A stretch of DNA of 64,000 nucleotides from Cyclobacterium sp. 1_MG-2023. Its GTDB lineage: Bacteria; Bacteroidota; Bacteroidia; Cytophagales; Cyclobacteriaceae. Location of the stretch: the NCBI RefSeq assembly GCF_030546805.1, contig NZ_JAUOPC010000002.1, positions 1-64,000 of the forward strand, given 5' to 3'. The notes under the pieces are model-generated. The model ran no database searches. It was not told the DNA's origin and saw only the letters and a program-made list of their open reading frames with translations. Below, one piece after another: positions 25,954 to 35,281 of this stretch (position 1 is the stretch's first letter; each line of letters starts with the position of its first letter). The translations under genes were made by a program, and so were the position numbers.

Positions 25954-27408
25954 TTGAGCAAATTAAAAAAGCAAGCCTTAACCGGCGTGATTTGGAATGG
26001 TATTCAATTAGTGATCAACCAGTCCTTTGGATTTATTATCAAACTGGTTTTGGCAAAGTTACTTTTCCCGGAGCAGTTTGGGCTTGTGGGGATGGCTACA
26101 GTATTTACTGGATTCGTTCAAGTATTCAATGACCTCGGTATAGGAGCAGCATTGATACAAAGGAAAGATGAAGATTTAAAGCCTGTTCATTATCACACAG
26201 CATTTTGGACAGGAGTTGGTTGGTCTATTTTAATGTATTTAATAATGGCCTTTGTTGTAGGCCCATTAGCCACCCAGTTTTACGATGAGCCTCTTTTAGA
26301 AAAATTGGTACCTGTTTTAGGTTTAGGGGTCCTGTTTAGTCCAGTTAACCTTATCCATAAGGCCCAGCTAACCAAAAAAATGAACTTTAAACGCATGGCG
26401 TTTATTGAAAATACGGCAACCATTATTTCTGGAACCTTGGCCTTGCTGTTGGCTTATCTGGGTGCCGGTGTTTGGACGCTTGTCTTCAACGCAATTGCCA
26501 CCATGGTTTTTGCTATGCCACTCTATTTTATTTCCACAAAATGGCTACCAAAGTTAATCTATGATAAAACTGCATTTAAAGATGTTTTCGGCTTTGGTAT
26601 ATTTACTACAGGAACAAATATTGTAAATTATTTGATTTCAAATGTGGATTATTTACTCATCGGGAAATTTGTTTCCTCAAGTGCACTTGGGGCTTATACC
26701 TTTGCCTTTGTGCTTACCAACACATTTAGGGGAAGGTTAATGGCTGTAATGAATAGGGTTTTTTACCCATTATACAGTAAGATGCAGGATAATCCGGACA
26801 CACTAAAAAAGTACTACCTAAAAGTAGTCAATTACAATAGCGTTGTAATTTTCCCTATTATGGTCTTCTTTATACTTTTGGCAGACCCTGTTATTGTCCG
26901 CGTCTTCGGAGAAAAATGGATCGACTCCATAAGTCCTTTGCAGATACTTTCTGCTTCTGTTATGGTACATATGATGGTCAACAGCAATACCTCTTTAATC
27001 CGAGGTATAGGGAGGCCTGATCTGGAATTTAAAATTCAATTGGTAAAAGCTATAATATTTGTTCCTGTATTAATTTTAGGAGTGTTGAAATTTGGAATTG
27101 TAGGAGCTGCTTATGCAACACTTATTAATAAAGTGATGGCGGTGATAATTGCTCAATATACTTTCAATAATCTATTGAAAATCAAAATTTCAACTTTAGA
27201 GTTTTTGAAGGCAGTAAAGGAACCTTGGATAGCCTCATTTATTTCTTTTACAATTTGCTATTCTTTGCTTCATTTCATGGGTTTAAATTATATCGTTACT
27301 TCTATCCTCTTTTTCATTTTATATGGTTTGTCAATTTGGTGGCTGATGAAAGCAGAGTTGGCATCTATTATTAAAGAGTTGAAGCAGTTGAAAACGAAAA
27401 AAATATGA
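25954..27408 (+). CDS. Wzx-type polysaccharide flippase (MOP superfamily)
   Basis: The 484-residue membrane protein has about 12 to 14 hydrophobic segments and the N-terminal GVIWNGIQLVINQSFGF and LFPEQFGLVGMA typical of lipopolysaccharide flippases in the MOP superfamily. It should flip undecaprenyl-linked repeat units across the inner membrane. The start appears to be TTG at 25954 (SKLKKQALTG follows); no ATG fits the conserved N-terminus. A 228-bp gap separates it from the SLBB gene. Its stop overlaps the ATG of the acetyltransferase-sulfotransferase gene by 4 bp. Confidence 0.88.
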   Translation: MSKLKKQALTGVIWNGIQLVINQSFGFIIKLVLAKLLFPEQFGLVGMATVFTGFVQVFNDLGIGAALIQRKDEDLKPVHYHTAFWTGVGWSILMYLIMAFVVGPLATQFYDEPLLEKLVPVLGLGVLFSPVNLIHKAQLTKKMNFKRMAFIENTATIISGTLALLLAYLGAGVWTLVFNAIATMVFAMPLYFISTKWLPKLIYDKTAFKDVFGFGIFTTGTNIVNYLISNVDYLLIGKFVSSSALGAYTFAFVLTNTFRGRLMAVMNRVFYPLYSKMQDNPDTLKKYYLKVVNYNSVVIFPIMVFFILLADPVIVRVFGEKWIDSISPLQILSASVMVHMMVNSNTSLIRGIGRPDLEFKIQLVKAIIFVPVLILGVLKFGIVGAAYATLINKVMAVIIAQYTFNNLLKIKISTLEFLKAVKEPWIASFISFTICYSLLHFMGLNYIVTSILFFILYGLSIWWLMKAELASIIKELKQLKTKKI

Positions 27409-28826
27409 CGATGGATAATTTTTTAAGAAAAGTATATTACCGTTTAGCTCTTTTTGTTTTTTATAAATTTAGGGCAGCTTCCAATTGGTTTTATAAAGAG
27501 AAATTGAGAAGGGAAAGCTTTATTGTAGGAAACGGGGTAAGGATAAATGGGAAGGCTGAAATAGTTTATCCCAGAGGACTGACCTTGGGGAACAATGTAC
27601 ATTTGGGTAAAGAACTTTATGTAGATGCACGTGCTGGGGTTTCTATAGGAGATCATACCCATATTTCAAGAAGGGTGACAATTTATAGTACCAATCACAA
27701 TTATGAAGGTCAACTAATTCCTTATGATGATAACCTAGCAGGTAAACCTGTAATCATAAAGGAGGCTGTTTGGATTGGAATGAATGTGTCCATTACTTCC
27801 GGAGTTACCATTGGAGAAGGAGCGATAATAGGTATGGGAGCCATAATAAGTAAGGATGTACAGCCCTACGAAATTGTTGTCTCAGCCGGGCAAAGAGTGG
27901 TGGGGAAGCGTGATGCGAATACCTTTAAAGAAAAAAATACTCATAATCAATTTGGAGGAGTAAGTGGTAAGCCTCTTCATTCTGATCTCTATAAAGATTT
28001 TAAATTAAATCCAATCTCGCAATCAGAATCAGGGTTGGGCATAGTGTTTATTTTATCCACCGGTAGAGCTGGTTCTAATGCACTTGCAAAAATTCTTGAG
28101 GATGTACCCGGAGTGTCTGCCTACCATGAACCCATTTATGTTTTCTTAAAAACAATATCCGCCCAATACCTGTGTGGTAAAATAGATAGAGAAACTGCGA
28201 AAAACCAAATTTTAGAAATATACAAAGGTTTGTCACTTATTAAGAAGGGAACAATTTATGTTGAGTCGGACCAGAAATCTGTTGCAATTTTGGATATACT
28301 CCAAGAAATTTTCCCTAGTGCCAAATACATTTGGTTGATCAGAAACCCATATGCCTTTGCCTTGTCCGCCAGTTCAAGAGGTTGGTTCTCAGATGGGGAT
28401 AAAATTCAATTTAACTCCAAGGGCACCGCGCTTATAAATCCTAAATTTCATTCTGAAGGATTACGGAATTTTTTAACTTATGGCTCAGGTATACCTGACG
28501 AGGAGTTCGATAAATTATCTGTGTTTGATAGAAATGTTTATTATTGGAAAGTTTGGAATGGTAAAATATTTGATTTCTTCAAGGGTCTTTCGGAAGAAAA
28601 GAAACTATTCGTTCAATTGGAAGAGTTGGATTTAAGTCTACAAGAGATTAGAAAATTCTTAGGTTTAGGTGAAGAAATAACCCTTAAAAATATTCAAACC
28701 AATGAAGTGAGGCGAGGCCATAAAACCAATTATGAAAAAACAAAGGCCAAGTTAAATACCTATATAGATCAATGTAAAGTGGATATTTCTTTAGAATTGG
28801 AACAATGGTTTCCTGAAAAAAAATAA
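27405..28826 (+). CDS. Hexapeptide acetyltransferase fused to sulfotransferase-like domain
   Basis: The 473-residue protein joins two modification domains. Residues 40-170 are a left-handed beta-helix acyltransferase with hexapeptide repeats (IGDHTHIS, VWIGMNVSI, IGEGAIIGMGAII) and H98 in STNHNYEG. Residues 212-473 resemble a PAPS-dependent sulfotransferase: a phosphosulfate-binding STGRAGS at 218-224, AYHEP at 239-243, and the 3'-phosphate-binding RNPYAFALSAS at 313-323. Joined, they could O-acetylate and sulfate the same polymer unit. The domain assignments are by motif and the sugar targets are unknown. It overlaps the flippase stop by 4 bp, so it is co-transcribed. Confidence 0.78.
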   Translation: MTMDNFLRKVYYRLALFVFYKFRAASNWFYKEKLRRESFIVGNGVRINGKAEIVYPRGLTLGNNVHLGKELYVDARAGVSIGDHTHISRRVTIYSTNHNYEGQLIPYDDNLAGKPVIIKEAVWIGMNVSITSGVTIGEGAIIGMGAIISKDVQPYEIVVSAGQRVVGKRDANTFKEKNTHNQFGGVSGKPLHSDLYKDFKLNPISQSESGLGIVFILSTGRAGSNALAKILEDVPGVSAYHEPIYVFLKTISAQYLCGKIDRETAKNQILEIYKGLSLIKKGTIYVESDQKSVAILDILQEIFPSAKYIWLIRNPYAFALSASSRGWFSDGDKIQFNSKGTALINPKFHSEGLRNFLTYGSGIPDEEFDKLSVFDRNVYYWKVWNGKIFDFFKGLSEEKKLFVQLEELDLSLQEIRKFLGLGEEITLKNIQTNEVRRGHKTNYEKTKAKLNTYIDQCKVDISLELEQWFPEKK

Positions 28827-28832
28827 AACCTG

Positions 28833-29720
28833 ATGCCTAAGATATCCATTATCGTCCCCGTTTATAATAGAGAGAAATTACTTCCAGAGACGTTGGAAAG
28901 TATAAGTAACCAAACTTATACAGATTGGGAATGCGTTTTGGTGGATGATGGATCTACGGATAATAGTTTGCAACTATTACACAACCTGGCCTCTAAAGAT
29001 TTTAGGCTTAAAGTATATTCTAGGCCGGAGGAGTATAAAAAAGGAGCTCCATCATGTAGGAACTATGGCTATGAATTAGCCACAGGGGAATATATTCAGT
29101 TTTTTGACTCTGATGACCTCATGCTACAAGACATGCTAGAAAGGAAAATTACAGTTCTTGAGCAAAACAAGAACAGTCCTTTTGTAGTAGCAAAAATGGG
29201 GGAGTTTAATTCTCAGGGAACTTTACCTACTCCCAAATATAACCTGAAAACGCCAACAAATAACCTTTGGAATTTTATGAGGTACCGTGTTTTCTTTTTA
29301 ACTCCGGGGCCCTTATTCAGAAAAGATTTTCTCGATACTTTTGCTTTAAAGTTTGACACGAGTCTTGAAAGAAGGCAAGAACGGGAGTTTTTTACAAGAA
29401 TTATGTTAACATCTCCCAATTATTTGGTTATTGATGAGGTTTTGTGTCTTAGGCGAATTCATGATTCTTCAATCAAGAAATTTCATGAAGAGTTATCTAA
29501 ATTGCAAAAATCTAAATCCAGTTATAACTTTTACCTGAAGCTATCAAAAAATGCCGGTTCAAAATATGCTGGATTACTTTTCAATGCCTATAATGAATTG
29601 ATCTTTCATTTGATTGTGACCTTTGTAAAGGAAAAATCAATAAAATTTGCATTCAAAGCTACCATTCTTTTTTGTTCCTTGTATTTAAAGAAGACACTAT
29701 TAAAACAAGTTAATTACTGA
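28833..29720 (+). CDS. Family 2 glycosyltransferase
   Basis: The 295-residue protein begins directly with its GT-A domain (MPKISIIVPVYNREKLLPETL), with VDDGSTDNSL and the metal-binding FDSDD near residue 91-95. LRRIHDSS near residue 210 lies in the usual acceptor half. It starts 6 bp after the fusion gene and is followed 1 bp later by another GT2 gene, as part of the export operon. It should add a sugar to the lipid-linked repeat unit; the sugar is unknown. Confidence 0.82.
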   Translation: MPKISIIVPVYNREKLLPETLESISNQTYTDWECVLVDDGSTDNSLQLLHNLASKDFRLKVYSRPEEYKKGAPSCRNYGYELATGEYIQFFDSDDLMLQDMLERKITVLEQNKNSPFVVAKMGEFNSQGTLPTPKYNLKTPTNNLWNFMRYRVFFLTPGPLFRKDFLDTFALKFDTSLERRQEREFFTRIMLTSPNYLVIDEVLCLRRIHDSSIKKFHEELSKLQKSKSSYNFYLKLSKNAGSKYAGLLFNAYNELIFHLIVTFVKEKSIKFAFKATILFCSLYLKKTLLKQVNY

Positions 29721-29721
29721 A

Positions 29722-30627
29722 GTGAAGACCAGAGAATCAGAAAAAAGTAAGGATTCATTAGTAGAAGTCTCGGTAATAATCCCAACCTATAAAGATTGGG
29801 AAAGATTGAATCTTTGCTTACTTGGATTAAAAAAGCAGAGCTTCCCTTCAAGTAAGTTTGAAGTTATCATAATCAATAATGACCCCACCGACCCAATTCC
29901 TGAATTATTGATCGAGGAAGGATGGAAAATAATTGAAGAGAAAAAGCCGGGTTCCTATGCTGCTAGAAACGCAGGCATGGGAATTGCCAAAGGGAATATT
30001 TATGCCTTTACGGATTCAGACTGTATTCCTGATCCTAATTGGATTAAAGAAGGGGTACGAGCATTGGAGAGTACTAAGATTCCGAGAGTAGGGGGTAAAA
30101 TTAACTTGTTTCGCCCTGAAAAGGGAAGCTATTTTGCATTTGTTTACGAAAAGTATTTGGCCTTTCAACAAGAACGAAATGTTAAAGTCTATAAAAAATC
30201 AGTTACGGGAAATTTTTTTGCAAAAAAACATCTTTTTGAGCAATATGGAGGCTTTGATGAAGAGTTGATGTCGGGAGGTGATTTTTTTTGGAACCTTCGA
30301 TTAAGTGAACATGGTGAAAAAATTGCTTTCGCTGAAATGGCTATCATAAATCATCCTTCACGTACATCCTTGTCAGAGATAGCAATTAAGAAAAAACGAA
30401 CAATTTCAGGTTATTATAAAGAAACATATTCTAAATTTAACTTTGGGGAGAAGTTGCGATTACTATTAAAACGATTAATGCCTCCAATAAATAGGATTAA
30501 TCATATAGTATATGAGTCAACAATGGATTATTTCCAAGTGCTTTTTATTCGCTGGTATGTTGAGTTAGTAGGTGTCAAGCACTTGATTATGCTACAGTGG
30601 AAGGGTGACAAAAATAAAAACAATTAA
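29722..30627 (+). CDS. Family 2 glycosyltransferase
   Basis: The 301-residue protein has a short polar N-terminus and then a GT-A domain (VSVIIPTYKDWERL), a DxD-type site FTDSDC near residue 91-96, and GGDFFWNLRLSEHG in the acceptor half. Translation appears to start at a GTG one base after the previous stop codon, a coupling arrangement. It belongs to the run of operon genes encoding repeat-unit assembly. It differs from its upstream neighbour in sequence, so it is not a recent duplicate. Donor unknown. Confidence 0.8.
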   Translation: MKTRESEKSKDSLVEVSVIIPTYKDWERLNLCLLGLKKQSFPSSKFEVIIINNDPTDPIPELLIEEGWKIIEEKKPGSYAARNAGMGIAKGNIYAFTDSDCIPDPNWIKEGVRALESTKIPRVGGKINLFRPEKGSYFAFVYEKYLAFQQERNVKVYKKSVTGNFFAKKHLFEQYGGFDEELMSGGDFFWNLRLSEHGEKIAFAEMAIINHPSRTSLSEIAIKKKRTISGYYKETYSKFNFGEKLRLLLKRLMPPINRINHIVYESTMDYFQVLFIRWYVELVGVKHLIMLQWKGDKNKNN

Positions 30628-30638
30628 AATTCCAATTA

Positions 30639-31769
30639 ATGAAAAAGTACATTTCCGGCTTGGATTCATTTATCAAAAAATCCTTTACTCAAGAAGAAAT
30701 TCTTTTCAAGGAATTGATCAATGAAATTATAGCTTTTAAAAAGTGGATGATTATGGTGATCATTACGGTCTTTTCTTTAGGCTTACTATATATTTTTACG
30801 TCATCTGATGAATATTCCACCACATCCAAGCTATTAATGGAGCAGTCAAATGGGCTCAACTCCAAGGCTTTGGGAGGCTTGGCGTCTATTTCGGGCTTAG
30901 GTAATTTAGGAATTGGAAACCAAAATACAGAAGCCCTACCTCCAGAATTGATTCCTGAACTTGTACTAGAAAGTGACTTTTTAAAACGTCTTATGTATGA
31001 AAAGGTGTACTATGAGGAGGCTGGAGACAGCATTACTTTATTACAATTCGTCAATGATTATGAAAAACATAATTTTTACTATCATTTGTTAAGATTGCCT
31101 AGTAAAGTAAAAGCTATTTTTTCAGCCGACAAAAAAGAGGTGATAGAAGACACCATCCAAACTAAAAAAATTGAAGAAGAGGCCATTTTAGCCTTTGACT
31201 CCAGAGAAAGAAAGACCATTGCTCAATTAAAAAAGCGGATTGAGGTAGAGAAAGAAGAACGTTTATTGGTAATTCAAACCAAAATGCCGGAACCATTGGC
31301 CAGTGCTCAGTTCAATGAGGTTTTAAGCAGACTTCTCAAAGAGTATTTAACTAATATAATATTAGATAAGGATGTCCAGAATTTTGAGTTTATAAAAGAG
31401 CGTACCCATGAAGCTAAAAATAGGGTGGAAAAAACGCAAATGAAATTGGCAAACTTTAGAGATAGCAATAGGGGAATCAACTCCCAGTTGTTAAAAACCG
31501 AAGAAGACAGACTTTTGGCTGATTTCAATCTTGAGTTTAGCCTTTATAACTCACTGGCCCAACAAATGGAGCAAGCTCGAATCAAAGTACAAAATGCTAC
31601 GCCCCTTATGACCGTATTCCAGAAACCTCAATTGCCTACCTCACCAAGTGAACCGAAGATTGTTTTATTAAGTATTGCATTTTTGGTTTTGGGTGGAATT
31701 ATCGGAGTATTGTTCTTTTTTGGACTATTGATTTTAAGAATGCTAATGATACATTTTACAAATGTTTAG
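30639..31769 (+). CDS. Wzz-like polysaccharide chain-length / co-polymerase protein
   Basis: The 376-residue protein has the layout of a polysaccharide co-polymerase. A transmembrane segment at about 35-53 (WMIMVIITVFSLGLLYIF) is followed by a periplasmic region with a long helical part (about 235-320). A second transmembrane segment at about 345-370 comes after the proline-rich PTSPSEPK. It lacks the cytosolic tyrosine kinase domain of Wzc, and no separate kinase gene is seen here. It should set chain length with the polymerase. Its last 8 bp overlap the next GT2 gene. Confidence 0.82.
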   Translation: MKKYISGLDSFIKKSFTQEEILFKELINEIIAFKKWMIMVIITVFSLGLLYIFTSSDEYSTTSKLLMEQSNGLNSKALGGLASISGLGNLGIGNQNTEALPPELIPELVLESDFLKRLMYEKVYYEEAGDSITLLQFVNDYEKHNFYYHLLRLPSKVKAIFSADKKEVIEDTIQTKKIEEEAILAFDSRERKTIAQLKKRIEVEKEERLLVIQTKMPEPLASAQFNEVLSRLLKEYLTNIILDKDVQNFEFIKERTHEAKNRVEKTQMKLANFRDSNRGINSQLLKTEEDRLLADFNLEFSLYNSLAQQMEQARIKVQNATPLMTVFQKPQLPTSPSEPKIVLLSIAFLVLGGIIGVLFFFGLLILRMLMIHFTNV

Positions 31770-32718
31770 TGTAATAATTCCCATATTTAATAAATTCCCA
31801 CACTTAGATCGTTCGATTAATTCGGTCTTGAATCAAAAGTTTAAGGATTGGGAACTACTTCTAGTGGATGATGGCTCTACTGATGGTAGTTTGGAGAAAG
31901 CCAAATCTTTTTCAGATGAAAGAATTCAGGTATTCCAAAGAAATGAACCAGGCCCGGGAGGGTATGCTGCTAGAAATTTAGGTATATCCAAAGCCAAATA
32001 TGATTGGGTTGCATTTTTGGATGCTGATGATGAATGGTTGGAAAATCATTTGTTAAACTTTTGTGAGCTTATTGATCATCAGTCTGGGGCTAAAATAGTT
32101 TCCAGCTCCTGGACGGATAATTTTGAAGGAAATAAGGAAGGAAGGTTCTTTCCCAACAGTTACCACAAAAAACACCAAGCAAAAGGAATACATGAAATTG
32201 AGCTCAAGTCTTATTTAAAGAATAGTATCAATGGAGCCCCTCCTTTTTGGACAGGAGCTGTTGGTTTTCGCAAAGATCTCCTTACTGAAATTGGTGGTTT
32301 CCCTGAAGGAAGATGTAAAAGGGGAGGTGATGTAGATACTTGGTTAAGAGCAATTTTTTATGGAAAATTGGCCATTTGGTCTCCAGAACTAACTGTTGTT
32401 TACCACAGAGATTCTGTCAATATGGTGACAAAGGTTGAGGGATTTGAAATAGGCTGTGAAGCGACTACGGTTAAACAATTGGCCTCCTTAACCAAAGACA
32501 AACAAATCAAAAGACTTTTATTTCAATTTCTTAATGCTAGGGTTGTAAGTAGATGGTTACAAACTTTAAGGGTTGGAAAAAACCCGGATCCATTATGGGG
32601 TAAAGTAAAATGGAAGTACCTTACTAGAAAAGGGTTTGCTATTGCATTTTGGTCTATTCTTCCCACAGCTATTACCCAGCAATTGTACCGTTTGGCGAGC
32701 AAAGCTAAATATGATTAA
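31762..32718 (+). CDS. Family 2 glycosyltransferase
   Basis: The 318-residue product has a GT-A domain from the start (MFSVIIPIFNKFPHLDRSI), with LLVDDGSTDGS and the metal motif FLDADDEW near 92-99. CKRGGDVDTWLR in the acceptor half contains the usual acidic catalytic region. It overlaps the Wzz-like gene by 8 bp and lies 10 bp before the polymerase gene. It probably adds one sugar of the repeat unit. Specificity cannot be told. Confidence 0.82.
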   Translation: MFSVIIPIFNKFPHLDRSINSVLNQKFKDWELLLVDDGSTDGSLEKAKSFSDERIQVFQRNEPGPGGYAARNLGISKAKYDWVAFLDADDEWLENHLLNFCELIDHQSGAKIVSSSWTDNFEGNKEGRFFPNSYHKKHQAKGIHEIELKSYLKNSINGAPPFWTGAVGFRKDLLTEIGGFPEGRCKRGGDVDTWLRAIFYGKLAIWSPELTVVYHRDSVNMVTKVEGFEIGCEATTVKQLASLTKDKQIKRLLFQFLNARVVSRWLQTLRVGKNPDPLWGKVKWKYLTRKGFAIAFWSILPTAITQQLYRLASKAKYD

Positions 32719-32728
32719 TTAGAATCAA

Positions 32729-33916
32729 TTGAAATTTCAACTACCAAATAGCATTCAATTAAAAGAAATCCAACAATGGGATTTCTTTTCTGTCTTAATA
32801 ATGGTTCTGCTTTTTATGAGAATTCTCGTAGACAGGTCGGGTTTTGGAGCTGTTATTGGGCTAGTCTTGCTTGGATGTTTTTTTCTATTGTTTGTGTTTA
32901 AGTTAAGGTTGCCTAAATACCTCTTACTTTATTCCTCCTTGTTTTTTCTTTTAGTAGGTTATGCAGCTACCAATGCCGTCTTAATACATAATGAGCCAAT
33001 ATTTACTATTCGGGGAGTAATTCGTTACTTTTCCTATTTTGCTGTATTTATTGTGGCTTATTACAGCAAGGTTTCTTTTAAGCAAATTTTCTTGTTGTAT
33101 ACAGTTATCGTTTTAATTGAGAGTGGGTTGGCAGTAGTCCAGTTTTTGTTTTTTGGGAAGGCAAGGCCAAGTGGGACATTTATCAATTCAAATCACTTTA
33201 GTTATTTTTTAGTACCCTATTTCTCCATTTTACTGATCGTCTATAAAAGTTACATTCCGGCCTTTTTTGTCTTTCTATTATCAGCCTTTCTAGGGGGAAT
33301 GGGAGGAGTTATTAGTTTGCTTTTGGTTCTCTTCCTTTTCTTATCTCATTATGCCAGAAGATGGCAAAAATTAGTGGCCATTCTTCTCTTTCCTGTTTTT
33401 ATTGCAGGAGCGGGTTTTTTAATGCAAAATAGAGTTAAAGAATTAACGGATGTTACTGCTGTTTCAGAGCGATTGGCCGAAAATCAGGCAGGTGGAGGTA
33501 GTTCCCTTGTATGGAGGATCGTGACATGGAAACTTATGTACGATGAACTTGTTGAAAAAGATGGATTGTATTCAGGGATGGGCTTAGAGTATGCTTCACT
33601 TGTAAGCCCTTATTTTTTGGAAAGTAGTATAAGGGAACCGCACAATGATTATTTAAGGGTACTGTTGGAGTTTGGTTTGTTTGGGTTTGCACTTTTTTTA
33701 TATGCCCTTTATTATGGTTTATATAAGTTGAGGAAAAATGCCATCAAACAGAACTCTTCCTATTACTATGCCATATATGCTGCTTTGGCAGCGATTTATT
33801 TAGGAATGATTGTTGGTAATATTGTAGTATTGAACACACTTTGGTGGTTACTACTGACGATAATAGCTATCATACATAAAGGAGAAAAGCAAAAAGAATC
33901 AAAAGCGTTCGTATAA
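32729..33916 (+). CDS. O-antigen polymerase/ligase-type membrane protein (Wzy-like)
   Basis: The 395-residue protein has about 10 to 12 hydrophobic segments and one large polar loop (about 250-300). That loop contains GGGSSLVWRIVTWKLM and REPHNDYLRVLLEFG, the latter being the signature of the O-antigen ligase/polymerase family. It should polymerise repeat units at the periplasmic side of the inner membrane. The start is a TTG at 32729, as no upstream ATG exists; the first in-frame ATG would cut into the first membrane segment. It directly precedes another glycosyltransferase gene. Confidence 0.8.
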   Translation: MKFQLPNSIQLKEIQQWDFFSVLIMVLLFMRILVDRSGFGAVIGLVLLGCFFLLFVFKLRLPKYLLLYSSLFFLLVGYAATNAVLIHNEPIFTIRGVIRYFSYFAVFIVAYYSKVSFKQIFLLYTVIVLIESGLAVVQFLFFGKARPSGTFINSNHFSYFLVPYFSILLIVYKSYIPAFFVFLLSAFLGGMGGVISLLLVLFLFLSHYARRWQKLVAILLFPVFIAGAGFLMQNRVKELTDVTAVSERLAENQAGGGSSLVWRIVTWKLMYDELVEKDGLYSGMGLEYASLVSPYFLESSIREPHNDYLRVLLEFGLFGFALFLYALYYGLYKLRKNAIKQNSSYYYAIYAALAAIYLGMIVGNIVVLNTLWWLLLTIIAIIHKGEKQKESKAFV

Positions 33917-33917
33917 A

Positions 33918-34784
33918 ATGACAGGAAAACTTGCTATAGTAACACCGGCGAAAAATGAGGCCAAAAATATCCCCAAATTAGTTGGAAGTATGGCTGGGCA
34001 AACAAAAAGGCCGGATTTATGGATATTTATAAATGATGGAAGTACAGACAATACAGTTGAAGTATTTGAGGAGGAAATAAAGAAATACAGTGTTGCTTTT
34101 GAAAATACTAGTATTCAACTCATCAATTATGAAGATGAAGATCAGTCTTATGCCTTGGGGCCAAAGTATAGCCGAATTATTAAATTTGGACTGAACAAGC
34201 TATTATCGCATGAAAAGGAATTTAAATATGAGTATGTAGGGATTCTAGATAGCGATGTATTCCCTGAAAAAGCATATTATGAAATTCTACTAAATAAATT
34301 TGAGAATAATCCTAAACTAGGGATTGCTTCGGCATCAAAGCAACAGGAAGATTATGGGAATGAAATTATTACGAGCTATGTAAACAAAAGCTTTGCTCCA
34401 AGCGGTTTTAGAGTTTGGCGTAGGGCTTGTTTAGATCAAACCGATTATTCAATCTCCATTTCACAGGATTCTGTTTCTGCTGCTAGAGCCATTATGTTAG
34501 GCTGGGAGGTAAAGTCGTTTCCTGACTTAGAAGTGAGCCTTAGGCAACGTGGTGCGAAATTTGGGTTTGAATACTATGGCAAATCGGCCTATATGCGACA
34601 TGTCCCATATTTATACGTACTAGCCGGAGCTGCAAGAATGTTTCTCTTGGGAAAAAAAGATGATGCAAGGCAATATATCAATGGCTACAAAGAATCAGCT
34701 AAAAATAATATAGATAGGATTGAAGACCCCTTGGCAATAAAATACTTCAAAAATAGGTTCTTTTATAAACTACTGGGCAAATAA
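33918..34784 (+). CDS. Family 2 glycosyltransferase
   Basis: The 288-residue protein has a GT-A domain opening with KLAIVTPAKNEAKNIPKL, an FINDGSTDNT segment and a DxD motif in GILDSDVFPE near residue 111-120. The C-terminal part has YMRHVPYLYVLAGAARMF, possibly an amphipathic or membrane-associated region. It starts 1 bp after the polymerase stop, and its TAA overlaps the ATG of the Alg14-like gene at 34784. It is therefore translationally linked to both neighbours. Donor unknown. Confidence 0.8.
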   Translation: MTGKLAIVTPAKNEAKNIPKLVGSMAGQTKRPDLWIFINDGSTDNTVEVFEEEIKKYSVAFENTSIQLINYEDEDQSYALGPKYSRIIKFGLNKLLSHEKEFKYEYVGILDSDVFPEKAYYEILLNKFENNPKLGIASASKQQEDYGNEIITSYVNKSFAPSGFRVWRRACLDQTDYSISISQDSVSAARAIMLGWEVKSFPDLEVSLRQRGAKFGFEYYGKSAYMRHVPYLYVLAGAARMFLLGKKDDARQYINGYKESAKNNIDRIEDPLAIKYFKNRFFYKLLGK

Positions 34785-35281
34785 TGAAACCTAAAGTTAT
34801 TCTTTTGATTTATGGTTCAGGAGGTCATAAGGCTCAGATGGAGAAGTTGTTAATTAAAATCAACAAAGAGTATGAAGAAGGGGGAGTGAGCTTTATTGGC
34901 ATTACTGAAAGTGAAGCATCAATTCTTCATCCAGATATTATTGAGACCTTCGAACAGCCACCATTTAGAAATAAGTATTTTTCTTTTATAAATCTTTTTA
35001 GCATTCCGCGGAAATATTATAATTTTATTTCGTGTTTTTCTAAGATTAATAAGAAATATAAAGTGCTTTCTGTGATTTCAACAGGTCCTGGATTGGCCAT
35101 TCCTTTTTCTCTTTTATTTAAAATAAAGAAAACAAAAATAGTTTTTATTGAAACATGGTCACGATTTGAAACCCAGTCTTATGCTGGAAAAGTGATGTAC
35201 AAAATTGCCGATAAATTCTATATTCAAAACAGGTCTTTATTTAAGTTTTACCCTAAAGCCATCTATTCGGGATTATTATGA
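34784..35281 (+). CDS. Alg14/PssD-like glycosyltransferase subunit
   Basis: The 165-residue product resembles Alg14/PssD/EpsE proteins, the membrane-anchoring half of a two-part glycosyltransferase. LLIYGSGGHKAQMEKLL at 6-22 is the hallmark, with STGPGLAIPF in the middle and VFIETWSRFE near 123-132. The partner catalytic half is encoded immediately downstream with a 4-bp overlap (35278-35281). In homologues the pair adds a sugar such as glucose, glucuronate or GlcNAc to a lipid-linked acceptor. The donor here is not known. Confidence 0.85.
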   Translation: MKPKVILLIYGSGGHKAQMEKLLIKINKEYEEGGVSFIGITESEASILHPDIIETFEQPPFRNKYFSFINLFSIPRKYYNFISCFSKINKKYKVLSVISTGPGLAIPFSLLFKIKKTKIVFIETWSRFETQSYAGKVMYKIADKFYIQNRSLFKFYPKAIYSGLL

